A stretch of 31,857 nucleotides of DNA from the NCBI GenBank assembly GCA_009787745.1, contig WQST01000005.1, positions 1-31,857 of the forward strand, given 5' to 3'. The translations under genes and the position numbers were made by a program. Below, in pieces: positions 1 to 7,321 of the stretch (its first letter is position 1; every line of letters starts with the position of its first letter). This stretch comes from Lachnospiraceae bacterium (GTDB taxonomy: Bacteria; Bacillota; Clostridia; Lachnospirales; Lachnospiraceae). Below the pieces are notes generated by a model, which was given only the letters and a program-made list of their open reading frames with translations, did not search any database and was not told the origin of the DNA.

Positions 1-213
1 CTCGCGGTACTTGGCGACGGCGGCTTCGACTTGCTCTTTCGGGACTTGCTCGGCGAAAGATTCGCGTAACGGCGGGCCGATATATTTGGCGTATTCATCA
101 AGCGAAGGGGTGGGAATGCCGAAGGAGTTTAACGCGTAGGCGAATGATTTCGTGATACCTTCTTTGGGGTCGGTCAGTGTTCCGTCTAAGTCGAAGAGAA
201 ATATTTGGGGCAT
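1..213 (-). CDS. HAD-superfamily hydrolase (phosphoglycolate phosphatase-like), N-terminal part
   Basis: The first 71 codons of a minus-strand gene that runs off the left edge of the window. Residues 4-12 read IFLFDLDGT, the HAD motif I (DxDGT) that carries the nucleophile Asp and the acid/base Asp. The following cap region (around SFAYALNSFGIP and YIGPPLRESF) is typical of the PGP/Gph/pyrophosphatase PpaX-like subgroup, which hydrolyses small phosphate monoesters in the cytoplasm. The ATG at 211-213 is preceded by AAAAGGATTCCT, an acceptable ribosome site. It is divergent from the MATE gene. The family call is firm. The substrate cannot be read from this fragment because motifs II-IV are outside the window. 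Confidence 0.88.
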   Translation of the reverse strand, partial: MPQIFLFDLDGTLTDPKEGITKSFAYALNSFGIPTPSLDEYAKYIGPPLRESFAEQVPKEQVEAAVAKYRE

Positions 214-251
214 AGGAATCCTTTTCAGCGGCGGTATAGGGTTGCTTTGTA

Positions 252-280
252 ATTTTAGCAGATTTAGTTGGGAAAAACAA
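252..280 (-). promoter_or_regulatory. Promoter of the HAD hydrolase gene
   Basis: On the minus strand, TTGTTT (280-275) and TAAAAT (257-252) are separated by exactly 17 bp, a good sigma-A-type pair. The start codon lies about 40 nt downstream. Seen in the sequence; activity is inferred. Confidence 0.6.
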
Positions 281-331
281 TAAGCGAAATTTTCGTTGCT
301 GTCTTGACGGCGATATGATATTCTTTAATGC

Positions 332-1696
332 ATGGATAAGCAGAACAGTAAATTTCAGAATGATTTAACGCAGGGGAATGTGACAGGGCAGTTGCTGCGC
401 TTTTCGGCGCCGTTTATGTTGTCGATGTTGATTCAGCAAAGCTATAGTATGGCGGATTTGCTGATTGTCAGCTATTTTTCGGGCGAGGCGACGGTGGCGG
501 CGGTTAATAACGGCGGGCAGTTGGCGTTTCTTGTGACTTCGATTGCGATTGGGTTATCGTCGGGCGGCACGATTTTGATCGGGCAGTTTTTTGGGGCAAA
601 GAGAATGGAAGAGATGCAGAAGACTGCGTCAACGATGCTTTCGGCACTTCTGATAACATCGATTTTATTGGCTTTGATTTTTATTCCGTTTGGCAGCACA
701 TTTTTACGGATGCTTAACGTTCCTGAGGAAGGTTTTCGGGAGGCGGTTTTATACCTGATTATTTGTATGGCAGGGCTTCCTTTTATTTTCCTGTATAATG
801 CCATTTCGGGGATTTTGCGGGGGATGGGGGATTCGAAACGCCCGCTTTATTTTATCACGGGGGCATGTGTTGCGAATATAATTCTTGATTTGATTTTGGT
901 CGCGGGGTTTGGGATTGGCGCCGCGGGGGTTGCTGTTGCGACGGTGGCGGCGCAGGCAGGCAGTGTGGCAGCGTCGGCTATTTATTTAAGGCGCAGTGGG
1001 TTCATGTTTGATTTTAAGCCGAAAAGCTTTATTATTGATCGGGATAAACTTAAAATGATTTTGCGGATTGGGATTCCGTCGTCTTTTTCGCAAGTGGCGG
1101 TTAATTTATCTTTTTTGATAATGACCGGGTTGGTCAATGGGTATGGGGTATATGTATCGGCGGCGGCGGGATTGGCAGGGCGATTCAACGGCTTCGCGAT
1201 TATGCCTGCGATAGCGGTATCCAATTCAGTTTCGATGATGTGTGCGCAAAATCTGGGTGCGAACTTGAAAGACCGCGCTTTGCAAACGATGAAAATCGGG
1301 ATTATTATGTCGATGGTAATCGGGTTGCCGATTTTGGCGGTGGTGCAGTTATTCTCTTTTGAGATTATGGGGCTTTTGTCACAGTCGCCGCCTGTTATTG
1401 AGGCAGGGAGTGTTTATTTAAGGGCTTTTTCATGGGATTATTTGTTCGTACCGTTTGTTTTTGGTTTTATCGGTTTAGTTAGCGGTGCGGGACATGCGCA
1501 TATTATCATGATTAATACGCTTATTACGTCTGTTTTGGTACGCGTTCCCGCGGCTTTGCTTTTATCGCGGACGTTTGGGTTAGAGCTTAGCGGGGTAGGT
1601 TATGCGGCTCCCGTGGCGACATTCGCGGGGGTGATATTTTTATTGGGCTATATTTTGAGCGGGCGTTGGCATGTGGTGGCGATTCATCGGCGGTGA
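332..1696 (+). CDS. MATE family efflux transporter
   Basis: A 454-residue integral membrane protein of normal length for the MATE (NorM/DinF/MepA-like) family, which exports cationic or drug-like compounds using a Na+ or H+ gradient. The N-terminus (MDKQNSKFQNDLTQGNVTGQ) is the short polar stretch ending in DLTQG that is typical of the family. It is followed by hydrophobic segments consistent with 12 helices in two halves: FSAPFMLSMLIQQSYSMAD at about 24-42, and the second half beginning near 240 with ILRIGIPSSFSQVA. The ATG at 332 is the natural start by protein alignment, but no Shine-Dalgarno precedes it and a second, out-of-frame ATG lies at 328. The gene stands alone between the divergent HAD gene and tRNA-Leu. 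Substrate unknown. Confidence 0.93.
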   Translation: MDKQNSKFQNDLTQGNVTGQLLRFSAPFMLSMLIQQSYSMADLLIVSYFSGEATVAAVNNGGQLAFLVTSIAIGLSSGGTILIGQFFGAKRMEEMQKTASTMLSALLITSILLALIFIPFGSTFLRMLNVPEEGFREAVLYLIICMAGLPFIFLYNAISGILRGMGDSKRPLYFITGACVANIILDLILVAGFGIGAAGVAVATVAAQAGSVAASAIYLRRSGFMFDFKPKSFIIDRDKLKMILRIGIPSSFSQVAVNLSFLIMTGLVNGYGVYVSAAAGLAGRFNGFAIMPAIAVSNSVSMMCAQNLGANLKDRALQTMKIGIIMSMVIGLPILAVVQLFSFEIMGLLSQSPPVIEAGSVYLRAFSWDYLFVPFVFGFIGLVSGAGHAHIIMINTLITSVLVRVPAALLLSRTFGLELSGVGYAAPVATFAGVIFLLGYILSGRWHVVAIHRR

Positions 1697-1715
1697 TGCA
1701 TCGGGGTTCAGCGGC

Positions 1716-1748
1716 GGTTCGGACGGTTTGGGGGTTCGGACGGTTTGG
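1716..1748 (+). repeat. Two tandem copies of a 16-nt unit
   Basis: GGTTCGGACGGTTTGG occurs at 1716-1731 and again at 1733-1748, a 17-nt period, between the MATE stop codon and the tRNA promoter. It is GC-rich compared with its surroundings. No function is evident; it is not an obvious terminator. Confidence 0.7.
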
Positions 1749-1759
1749 AAAAATAAGCG

Positions 1760-1788
1760 TTGACTTTATTGCGGAAAGAGGGTAGAAT
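1760..1788 (+). promoter_or_regulatory. Promoter of tRNA-Leu
   Basis: TTGACT (1760-1765), a 17-bp spacer and TAGAAT (1783-1788) form a strong promoter. The predicted start is near 1795, about 16 nt before the mature tRNA 5' end, a normal distance for a tRNA gene. Confidence 0.8.
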
Positions 1789-1810
1789 ATCACTTGCATG
1801 TAGTGTTTTT

Positions 1811-1893
1811 GCAGGAATGGCGGAATGGCAGACGCGCACGGTTCAGGTCCGTGTGGTAGTAATACCATGAGAGTTCAAGTCTCTTTTCCTGCA
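1811..1893 (+). tRNA. tRNA-Leu (anticodon CAG)
   Basis: A full cloverleaf can be drawn by hand. Acceptor stem GCAGGAA (1811-1817) pairs with TTCCTGC (1886-1892) and the discriminator is A1893. The D stem is GCG/CGC. The anticodon loop TTCAGGT has anticodon CAG at 1844-1846. A long class II variable arm (GGTAG/TACCA) is present. The T arm is GAGAG-TTCAAGT-CTCTT (1869-1885). The CCA end is not encoded. The A discriminator and the long variable arm fit leucine. The 3' end is the attachment site of the element that follows, and the gene has been restored intact by the insertion. Confidence 0.97.
1873..1893 (+). other. attL: left end of the integrative element, inside the tRNA-Leu 3' end
   Basis: These 21 nt match 15969-15989 at 18 positions, in direct orientation. 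The last 11 nt (CTTTTCCTGCA, 1883-1893) are identical. Together with the integrase that ends 185 nt downstream and faces the tRNA, this is the usual picture of tRNA-targeted integration. Crossover within the 11-nt core is an inference. Confidence 0.82.
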
Positions 1894-1895
1894 AC

Positions 1896-1922
1896 CCGGC
1901 AACAAAAGGCATGAATTGCCGG
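1896..1922 (+). other. Hairpin directly after the tRNA
   Basis: CCGGCAA (1896-1902) and TTGCCGG (1916-1922) form a perfect 7-bp stem with a 13-nt loop, three nucleotides after the tRNA. It has no T-run. It could assist 3' processing or be a recombination-site feature. Confidence 0.5.
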
Positions 1923-1926
1923 ATTT

Positions 1927-1983
1927 ATCAAAACGACGCAATTCCTTATTTTCAAAGGATTCTGCGTCGTTTTGATGTTTTTT
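1927..1983 (+). terminator. Strong intrinsic terminator after tRNA-Leu, carried by the element
   Basis: ATCAAAACGACGCA (1927-1940) is perfectly complementary to TGCGTCGTTTTGAT (1963-1976), followed by G and six T (1978-1983). This 14-bp stem plus T-run ends the tRNA transcript. It lies on the element side of attL, so the element supplies a new terminator to the tRNA it used as target. Confidence 0.9.
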
Positions 1984-2011
1984 AATGTTCGCAATATTTA
2001 TCAAAACATTT

Positions 2012-2070
2012 GCAATTTTCATCCATTTGTCATCCATTTTTCATCCATTGAAAATTGCTTGTCATCCATT
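2012..2070. repeat. Phased direct repeats and inverted repeat next to attL (probable integrase arm-binding sites)
   Basis: TCATCCATT occurs four times, starting at 2019, 2030, 2041 and 2062. The first three have an 11-bp period and the last is 21 bp further, so all lie on about the same face of the helix. A perfect 9-bp inverted repeat, GCAATTTTC (2012-2020) and GAAAATTGC (2050-2058), brackets three of them. Tyrosine integrases with an N-terminal arm-binding domain use such short direct repeats beside the core site. Similar copies lie at the other end of the element (15889-15908). Confidence 0.7.
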
Positions 2071-2077
2071 TCCACGC

Positions 2078-3223
2078 TCAGAATATCTTAACCTTGGCAA
2101 TCTGCTGATTGTATTTTTCTTTCAGCTTCTCAGTTATATGCAAGTAGATTTCGCGGGTGACTTTACTGTTAGAATGTCCAAGCCGTTGCGATATATTATC
2201 AATCTGGATACCGGCTTCCATAAGTAAAGAAGCACTTGTGTGTCGTAAAAAATGAGTCGTTATTTCCCGACCTAAGATTTTACTTGATCTTGATTTTAAA
2301 TACTTATTGTATGCGTAGTATTCAATGTTCCGGCCTTTTTCGTTGGTGAAAAAGAAATCACTTTTTTCATAACCGTATTGAATTTTCTGTTCCAGCATTA
2401 ATTGTTTTATCTTTTTGCAGACCTTAGCAAGTTCAGGCTGAATATATACATCCCTCGTTTCGCCGTTCTTTGGGGTTGTAATCAGGTCATTTACTGAATC
2501 ATAAGTCGTATTTACATGGATGATACTATTATTAATATCCACATCGTCATTTGTCAGGGCAACAGCTTCGCCAATCCTTAGTCCGGATAGTATCATAAAG
2601 TGAGTTAGTAGCCGCCATCGTTCAATTTCCATGCCATCAAGCAGTTGCCTGACCTCATTAGCTTCTAAGAACTTATCTTCGATTTTAAAGCGGTGGGGTT
2701 TATCTTTGAAACGTTTGAGCTTGTCGAGCCACTTGATATCGGCAATGTAATCTTTTTCATATCCCCATCTAATCAATGCCTTAAAGCGCGTCAAACGCTC
2801 ATTAAGCGTGCCGTTTCCCTCGCCAGTTTCTCTAAATTTGTCAGCTACATAGTTTTGGTTTAACTTTACAATCTTTGTGTCAGCTCCGAGTATGCGCACG
2901 AAAGCATAATAAGCATGCATATTACGTGAATATGTTGCTTTCTTTATTCCATTCTCATCGATAAATTGATACTCTAAATATTTGACCACCAATTGTTTAA
3001 GAGTAATGTCATCGGGGTCAAGCTCATTAATTTTAGTCGGCTTATTCAGTTTATCAGCAATTTTTCTTTGGAGCTCAGCCGTTGCTGCCTTTCGCGTGTG
3101 TGTAGTGTTTTTATCGCATGTAGCACTAACATTTCTTGCCTTGCCAGTCAACGGATCTTTGTATCGCTCCATGAACCTATATCGGATGTCTCCATTTTTT
3201 GCTTTTCGCTCCTGTATCCACAT
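2078..3223 (-). CDS. int: Tyrosine site-specific integrase
   Basis: A 381-residue phage/ICE-type tyrosine recombinase that would integrate and excise this element at tRNA-Leu. The start is set at 3223 (MWIQERKAKNG) because GGAGGTG lies just upstream; the reading frame stays open a further 34 codons upstream, but the sequence there is low-complexity and lacks a ribosome site. Domains: an N-terminal arm-binding region (about 1-60), a core-binding SAM-like domain (about 75-170) and a C-terminal catalytic domain (about 185-381). The full catalytic set is visible: Arg216 in SGLRIGEA, Lys252 in TTPKNGETR, His324 and Arg327 in HFLRHT, His350 in RLGHS and Tyr360 in TREIYLH. The 3' end lies 185 nt from the tRNA, the usual arrangement. 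No excisionase is recognised in the window. The protein appears intact and probably active. Confidence 0.95.
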   Translation of the reverse strand: MWIQERKAKNGDIRYRFMERYKDPLTGKARNVSATCDKNTTHTRKAATAELQRKIADKLNKPTKINELDPDDITLKQLVVKYLEYQFIDENGIKKATYSRNMHAYYAFVRILGADTKIVKLNQNYVADKFRETGEGNGTLNERLTRFKALIRWGYEKDYIADIKWLDKLKRFKDKPHRFKIEDKFLEANEVRQLLDGMEIERWRLLTHFMILSGLRIGEAVALTNDDVDINNSIIHVNTTYDSVNDLITTPKNGETRDVYIQPELAKVCKKIKQLMLEQKIQYGYEKSDFFFTNEKGRNIEYYAYNKYLKSRSSKILGREITTHFLRHTSASLLMEAGIQIDNISQRLGHSNSKVTREIYLHITEKLKEKYNQQIAKVKIF

Positions 3224-3630
3224 GATTTTCACCTCCGTTTTTCGAATCTCGTATTTTGGTATCTGGTTTGATTTTTTCTTTTTCGTAGAAAAATATATGA
3301 TTTTCAATGATTGAAATGGACTCAAGAAAGATCTGTTTTTTTCGTGCAGGATACAATAGTAGCGGAAAATAGAGACAATGAGATATGTTAGCTTCCCTTA
3401 TTGATTATGGTTTCAAATCATAATATTAAACTTATCCCACAACCCACCCTCAATAAGTAAATTCGATATTGGTACTAACAAATAAATTGTAACTTGTGAA
3501 TTTTTAACATTTGGCAAATACTTTTACATTTTTTCCATAGCCCGACGGAATCCGATTTTCAACGTTGGATTAGGGCACCAAGTAGCCGGTTAAAATTATA
3601 TCGCACCTTTACTGATCTACACCAAAATGA
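3224..3630. other. Non-coding stretch upstream of the integrase gene
   Basis: About 400 bp, AT-rich, with no convincing gene. It must contain the integrase promoter, but no clear -35/-10 pair stands out. An imperfect hairpin is formed by GCCC...AATCC (3540-3556 region) and GGATT...GGGC (about 3568-3578). Nothing further is called. Confidence 0.4.
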
Positions 3631-4089
3631 TTAAATTAAATCCGTTTTCCAATTCCATTCTTGAATCATAATATCGATTTCACGATATTTTTTTGAGCCA
3701 AGCTCAATATCTTTTTGGATATTTTTCATGTCGATTGTTTTCACATATTTAATTTCTGATCGTGAATAGCGATTTAAAAAATTACCCAATGATGCTTCGT
3801 GAATTGCTCTTAGAGTAGAAGTGCCCAGCTTAAAGCAATCACGTTTAGCAATCGCTTCCGCTAGTGTTAAACCATTATCCATCACTGTATCATTATTCGT
3901 CCTGTTAATCTTTACAACAAATAACTCCAGCCGCTCTATCATTGATTCATGAATCTTCAATAATTCGAGAACATTCTCGGACGGTTCATCACCTTCCTGT
4001 ACCACGACATTCGTTTTCATTCGCTCGGTTATTTGTTTGATTTTCATCTTCAAATCCGCTCTTTCAATTAATGCTTCCGCTAATTTCAT
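3631..4089 (-). CDS. DIP1984-family protein (function unknown)
   Basis: 152 residues starting MKLAEALIERADLKMKI, with the helical N-terminus and central NRTN (followed by a LTLAEAIAKRD repeat of the opening motif) typical of the DIP1984 (DUF6847) family. The start at 4089 is supported by GGAG ten nucleotides upstream; the frame is open further upstream but that part overlaps other sequence and has no ribosome site. It is predicted soluble and strongly alpha-helical (coiled-coil-like), with no catalytic motif that I can point to. Members are scattered in phages, mobile islands and Actinobacteria/Firmicutes; an older name, septicolysin-like, rests on weak similarity. It has its own promoter. 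The family call is good; the role in this element is unknown. Confidence 0.75.
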   Translation of the reverse strand: MKLAEALIERADLKMKIKQITERMKTNVVVQEGDEPSENVLELLKIHESMIERLELFVVKINRTNNDTVMDNGLTLAEAIAKRDCFKLGTSTLRAIHEASLGNFLNRYSRSEIKYVKTIDMKNIQKDIELGSKKYREIDIMIQEWNWKTDLI

Positions 4090-4134
4090 AGTCTTTTCTC
4101 CATTCACCGAATCACGTTTTGTCTTGTCATAAGC

Positions 4135-4163
4135 ATTATAATGTACTTGTTGTCTTTTTACAA
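4135..4163 (-). promoter_or_regulatory. Promoter of the DIP1984-family gene
   Basis: On the minus strand TTGTAA (4163-4158), 17-bp spacer, TATAAT (4140-4135). The start codon is about 46 nt from the -10. The surroundings are rich in repeated CTTGT/ACAAG blocks. Confidence 0.7.
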
Positions 4164-4250
4164 GACTTAATGTATAATATTTTTTGACAGACCCTTTTAG
4201 GTTAATAAAAATGCCGGATGCAGTATAGCAAGGCAGCGAGGAGGAAGTAT

Positions 4251-4896
4251 ATGCATAGGAGCCAACCTCTTGATATGACCAATGAAAATTGCTCAAGAAG
4301 CTGGGCATAAAAGAGCAGACCGAAGAAGAAAAAGCAGCCGGACGGCAGGTTATCAAGGTTGAAACGGTGGACAGGATGTTTGAGTTTAAATATAAAGACA
4401 CCATTGTCAAAAAGATTTTGCGACCATTCCGCAGATTGAGAAATCGATATAACGAATGGAGACGGCGGCATAAGTGTTACCGCCTTTTTAAAGAACAGCT
4501 CACCGAATACTATCTGTGGAGCATTATGTCATTCCTGCCGCTGTTTATCCGGCACTTAGAACTTTATATCCAACTGGAAAAAAAGCATGGTCATTCTGCT
4601 CAGGAATGGCGCGATTATAAAATCTCCACAGCACAGGAAGCACTTGATATTATTAGGCGGCTTGTGGATGAGAATTACAATAATCAATATCTCGAACTCG
4701 TAGAAGCAAAGTGGGGTGAGTTCCCGTATAAAAAAACAACCTATGCCAACGGTAACACTGGCTTTGAACACATGACGCCCGATGGCTAAGATGAAGAAGT
4801 AAGCGCAGCATATGAAAAGGGACACGCCGATGAGGAACGGGATTTGAAGAGGTTGGGAGAAATTGTCGAGCAAAATATGATGGATTGGTGGGATTA
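4251..4896 (+). pseudogene. Decayed phage-type hypothetical gene (one frameshift, one in-frame stop)
   Basis: The open segment 4289-4789 encodes 166 residues and is only the middle of a gene. Upstream, a good ribosome site (GAGGAGG) precedes ATG 4251, whose frame reads MHRSQPLDMTNEN and then leaves the main frame at about 4286-4288. Adding one base there would give DMTNE-x-LLKKLGIKEQT without a break. At the 3' end the frame stops at TAA 4787-4789, but the same frame continues coherently with DEEVSAAYEKGHADEERDLK and ends QNMMDWWD at 4896. The reconstructed product would be about 215 residues with a basic, Arg-rich helix (RPFRRLRNRYNEWRRRHK) followed by a hydrophobic stretch and an acidic tail. 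I do not recognise a function. Confidence 0.7.
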
Positions 4897-4906
4897 ATTC
4901 ATTTAC

Positions 4907-5878
4907 TCATTCCTTCGTTAAGTAATCTTCAAATAAATCTATTTGCAATTTTTTGATTCTTAAAGTATCAGGCTTATCAGGAAGCTTTGTATTTTTAGCG
5001 GCAATTTCAAATTTTGTCCGGTATTCCTCGGCCATTAAAAAGATATCTTCGTAACTATATTTCCCATTCCGGATATCCATCAATAAATCATGCTCTTTCA
5101 TGCGTTTTGTGATGATTCCTCGCCCATCTAATATATCTGTCCCCGTTATTAACAGCCGCATCAAATGCATGGCATGTTTGAAAAGGTGCATTTCATCCTT
5201 TTTGCGGTTGCGATGTTTCAATTTGTCAAAAGTTTTAACGGTTTCGCGCATTTCAGAATAAATACCAACAAAATCACGAACCGGGTATCCTTCCAGCTTA
5301 ATATCCATAAGGATTTGATTTCCTTCATCATTATGAAGCCGGATTGCATTTTTATCAAAGGAAGAATAGGTGCGATTGAAATGGTCAATCTCCCTTAACA
5401 GAGTTTCTTTCAGATGTTTTTCCTGTTGTTTTAAACTAAATTGATCATGGCAGAGGGCGTTTGATAACCGGCGTAACTGAGCGGAGGCATAATTTCCAAA
5501 ACTGTTTATAACACGCTTTGACAAAAACAAATCGGCATTGTCGCGTACTTTTTGACCAGATTCATTTATTAAAGCAATGCACTCCTCATCAGCGCCAAGA
5601 AGCTCTAATGCATTAGGGTTTGCGGCAAGGCAAAGGCGGAAAAATTTCTTCATACCGTAAATAACTGTATCTGTTGGCAAATCTTCAAATTGTTCAAAGC
5701 TTTCGCTACCCAGCAGGTATTTTTTACCTTCAACAAGAAATCCCCTGAGATCAATATCGCTGTTTTCATTATTTGTTCCGTAGCTGTGAGAACCGCTGAC
5801 CACCAAATATGCGATATTTTTCAAATCCGGATTCTGCCTAAGAAAATCATATTTAATATCATCTAAAACGAAAATCAT
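4907..5878 (-). CDS. RlaP-family nucleotidyltransferase (PF10127-like), intact
   Basis: 323 residues. The N-terminus carries the polymerase-beta-type nucleotidyltransferase motif: GSHSYG at 29-34 followed by SDIDLRG at 40-46, giving the paired metal-binding aspartates D41 and D43. The rest is helical. This pattern fits the predicted nucleotidyltransferases of the YcgL/RlaP family, some of which accompany RNA ligases in phages and are thought to act in RNA end repair or modification; the substrate is not established. It starts two nucleotides after the end of the preceding RlaP-type pseudogene (5881-6671), so both were one operon. The ATG at 5878 follows directly from the upstream gene's stop, suggesting translational coupling. 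The protein appears complete. Confidence 0.85.
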   Translation of the reverse strand: MIFVLDDIKYDFLRQNPDLKNIAYLVVSGSHSYGTNNENSDIDLRGFLVEGKKYLLGSESFEQFEDLPTDTVIYGMKKFFRLCLAANPNALELLGADEECIALINESGQKVRDNADLFLSKRVINSFGNYASAQLRRLSNALCHDQFSLKQQEKHLKETLLREIDHFNRTYSSFDKNAIRLHNDEGNQILMDIKLEGYPVRDFVGIYSEMRETVKTFDKLKHRNRKKDEMHLFKHAMHLMRLLITGTDILDGRGIITKRMKEHDLLMDIRNGKYSYEDIFLMAEEYRTKFEIAAKNTKLPDKPDTLRIKKLQIDLFEDYLTKE

Positions 5879-5880
5879 TA

Positions 5881-6671
5881 TTAATCATTAATCCACACCA
5901 TATCAATAATTTTTTTGAATACAGCATCTGCTTGCCCATAGTCTTTATTTTTATTAAATTTCAAATCATTAAGCCGCTTTTTTGCCGTGCGATCTCATTG
6001 AAAAAATATTTCATTAGTAATTCATTTTGCGGTACTAAATGACTTTCATCAACAACTTCTTTCAATTTGGCTAGATTAAGTATTTCATCTAGGACGGTTC
6101 GATCCATATCAATCGCATCCAGCGTCCTGTAATATTCAATATATGGCATTTTTTCATATTGCTCAATATATTTTATGTTCGCAAGCGGGCGCAGCACATA
6201 ATAATATTTCTTGATTTTAGCATGATCTTCTGAATCAATTTAAGCATACTTTTTTTGGGCAAGGCTCAAATAATGGTGTGACACTGCAACAGGGTTAAAA
6301 AATTGTTCCGCTAATCCTTGTAAAAGAATGGTTATTGGTTCATTCCGAATATAAAACTCATTTGATGTAAGCCATTCAAACATCACAGCATTTGATTTAA
6401 TAATATGCAAAACAAACTTTTTAAGGTCCCAGCCATTTACATCGAAGATTTTGTCGGTATCATATTCAATAAATTCCGGCTTATCAAATATTGATAAATA
6501 CCATTCTTTTTCATGAACATAAACAAACCGGCAATCATAATCTGAGTCGGGGGAGGCAAAACCCCAGCCCCGGCTTCCTGATTCGATTGCGAACAAGATT
6601 TTTACATGATTTATTTCTTCCGCATCGCGTAGTTTTTGTATAATTGCGTTTTTGATGTTATTATCATTCAT
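5881..6671 (-). pseudogene. RlaP-family nucleotidyltransferase, inactivated by a stop codon and a frameshift
   Basis: The N-terminal 143 residues contain ESGSRGWGFASPDSDYDCRF: the GSRGWG motif at 32-37 and aspartates D44 and D46 of a polymerase-beta-type active site. The frame then meets TAA at 6242-6240, but continues in the same frame with IDSEDHAKIKKYYYVLRPLA and on to about 5983. There an A-run (CAAAAAAGC) appears to have lost one base: the other frame continues KKRLNDLKFNKNKD and ends IIDMVWIND at 5881. Repaired, the protein would be about 262 residues, normal for this family. The catalytic domain could still be made as a truncated protein. It is a distant paralogue of the intact downstream gene; the two may have worked as a pair. 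Confidence 0.82.
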
Positions 6672-6728
6672 TTAGTTTCCCATTCATATTTGCTTCAAGT
6701 AATAGCGTCGAAATATCTGACTGCCAAA

Positions 6729-6757
6729 ATATTATCACAAAAATAATCTAAACGCAA
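6729..6757 (-). promoter_or_regulatory. Promoter of the nucleotidyltransferase operon
   Basis: On the minus strand TTGCGT (6757-6752), 17-bp spacer, TAATAT (6734-6729), about 57 nt before the ATG at 6671. The leader ends with a weak ribosome site (GGGAA). Confidence 0.6.
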
Positions 6758-7321
6758 TGATTAGGTCCTTCAGAATGGGCTCTTGTTTAGCTTGTTTAAG
6801 GTGTGTAATACCGCTTCATGGGACTCTCACCCCTCCGAGGTTCTCTCCGAGCCGCCCCATTGCGTGACCCGCTTTTCGCGGAGCTGTGGCTGAGCGGAAG
6901 TATCATTATCGGCTGCCGGGATCAAGGCGGGGATGTTTTTGACCCCGCCTCTTTAACCTGCACACAAATCGTTTTTGATATAAGCTTCGGAATGAGATCA
7001 TAAATTAGTTTTATGCCGCCTAACATTTCATCGTTCACACGCGCCCAACGTCGCGTTTTCAGGCTTCGATGGTAGAGTTCGCCAACTCTTGGATAAAAAC
7101 GGCACATGGTGCGCAACAGGCGGCTGCAAACGTGTTATTCTTTTGACTACGCGAAATGAGTGCTTTGTCAAAGGTATCAATTTGAGATTTTTGCTCTCGA
7201 AAAAAATTTATGATATCTGGCTGAGTAATTAAATTAACGTAGAAATAGATGAAAAAGATTCGATAATTTGATTGGATTTTTTTACGATATTTGAAGCTAT
7301 ATGATGTGACCTCTGTTCAAA
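6758..7321. other. Gene-free, unusually GC-rich patch inside the AT-rich element
   Basis: About 560 bp without a convincing gene. The part 6820-6950 is clearly richer in GC than its surroundings and holds several short inverted and direct repeats: CTCCGAG twice (about 6834-6840 and 6866-6872 region), CCGC-TTTT-CGCGG, and a stem AGGCGGGG (6925-6932) / CCCCGCCT (6943-6950). Short open frames on both strands (61 and 64 codons) look accidental. It may be a remnant of another mobile element or a structured RNA, but I cannot match it to a known family. Confidence 0.4.
6925..6950. repeat. GC-rich hairpin
   Basis: AGGCGGGG and CCCCGCCT form an 8-bp stem with a 10-nt loop. No T-run follows on either strand, so an intrinsic terminator is not supported. 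Confidence 0.6.

Noticed and set aside
304..319. TTGACG and TATGAT before the MATE gene as a promoter
   Set aside because: The spacing is only 4 bp, so they cannot form one promoter; TATGAT has no good -35 at 17 bp. No promoter is called.
4787..6242. Reassignment of TAA as a sense codon in the element, because of two in-frame TAA with coding after them
   Set aside because: Other genes of the same element (jetA, the DIP1984-family gene) end at TAA in the expected place, and the two affected genes also have frameshifts. Decay explains both.
6818..7116. Two overlapping short frames on opposite strands (61 and 64 codons)
   Set aside because: No ribosome sites and no recognisable product; they arise from the GC-rich patch.
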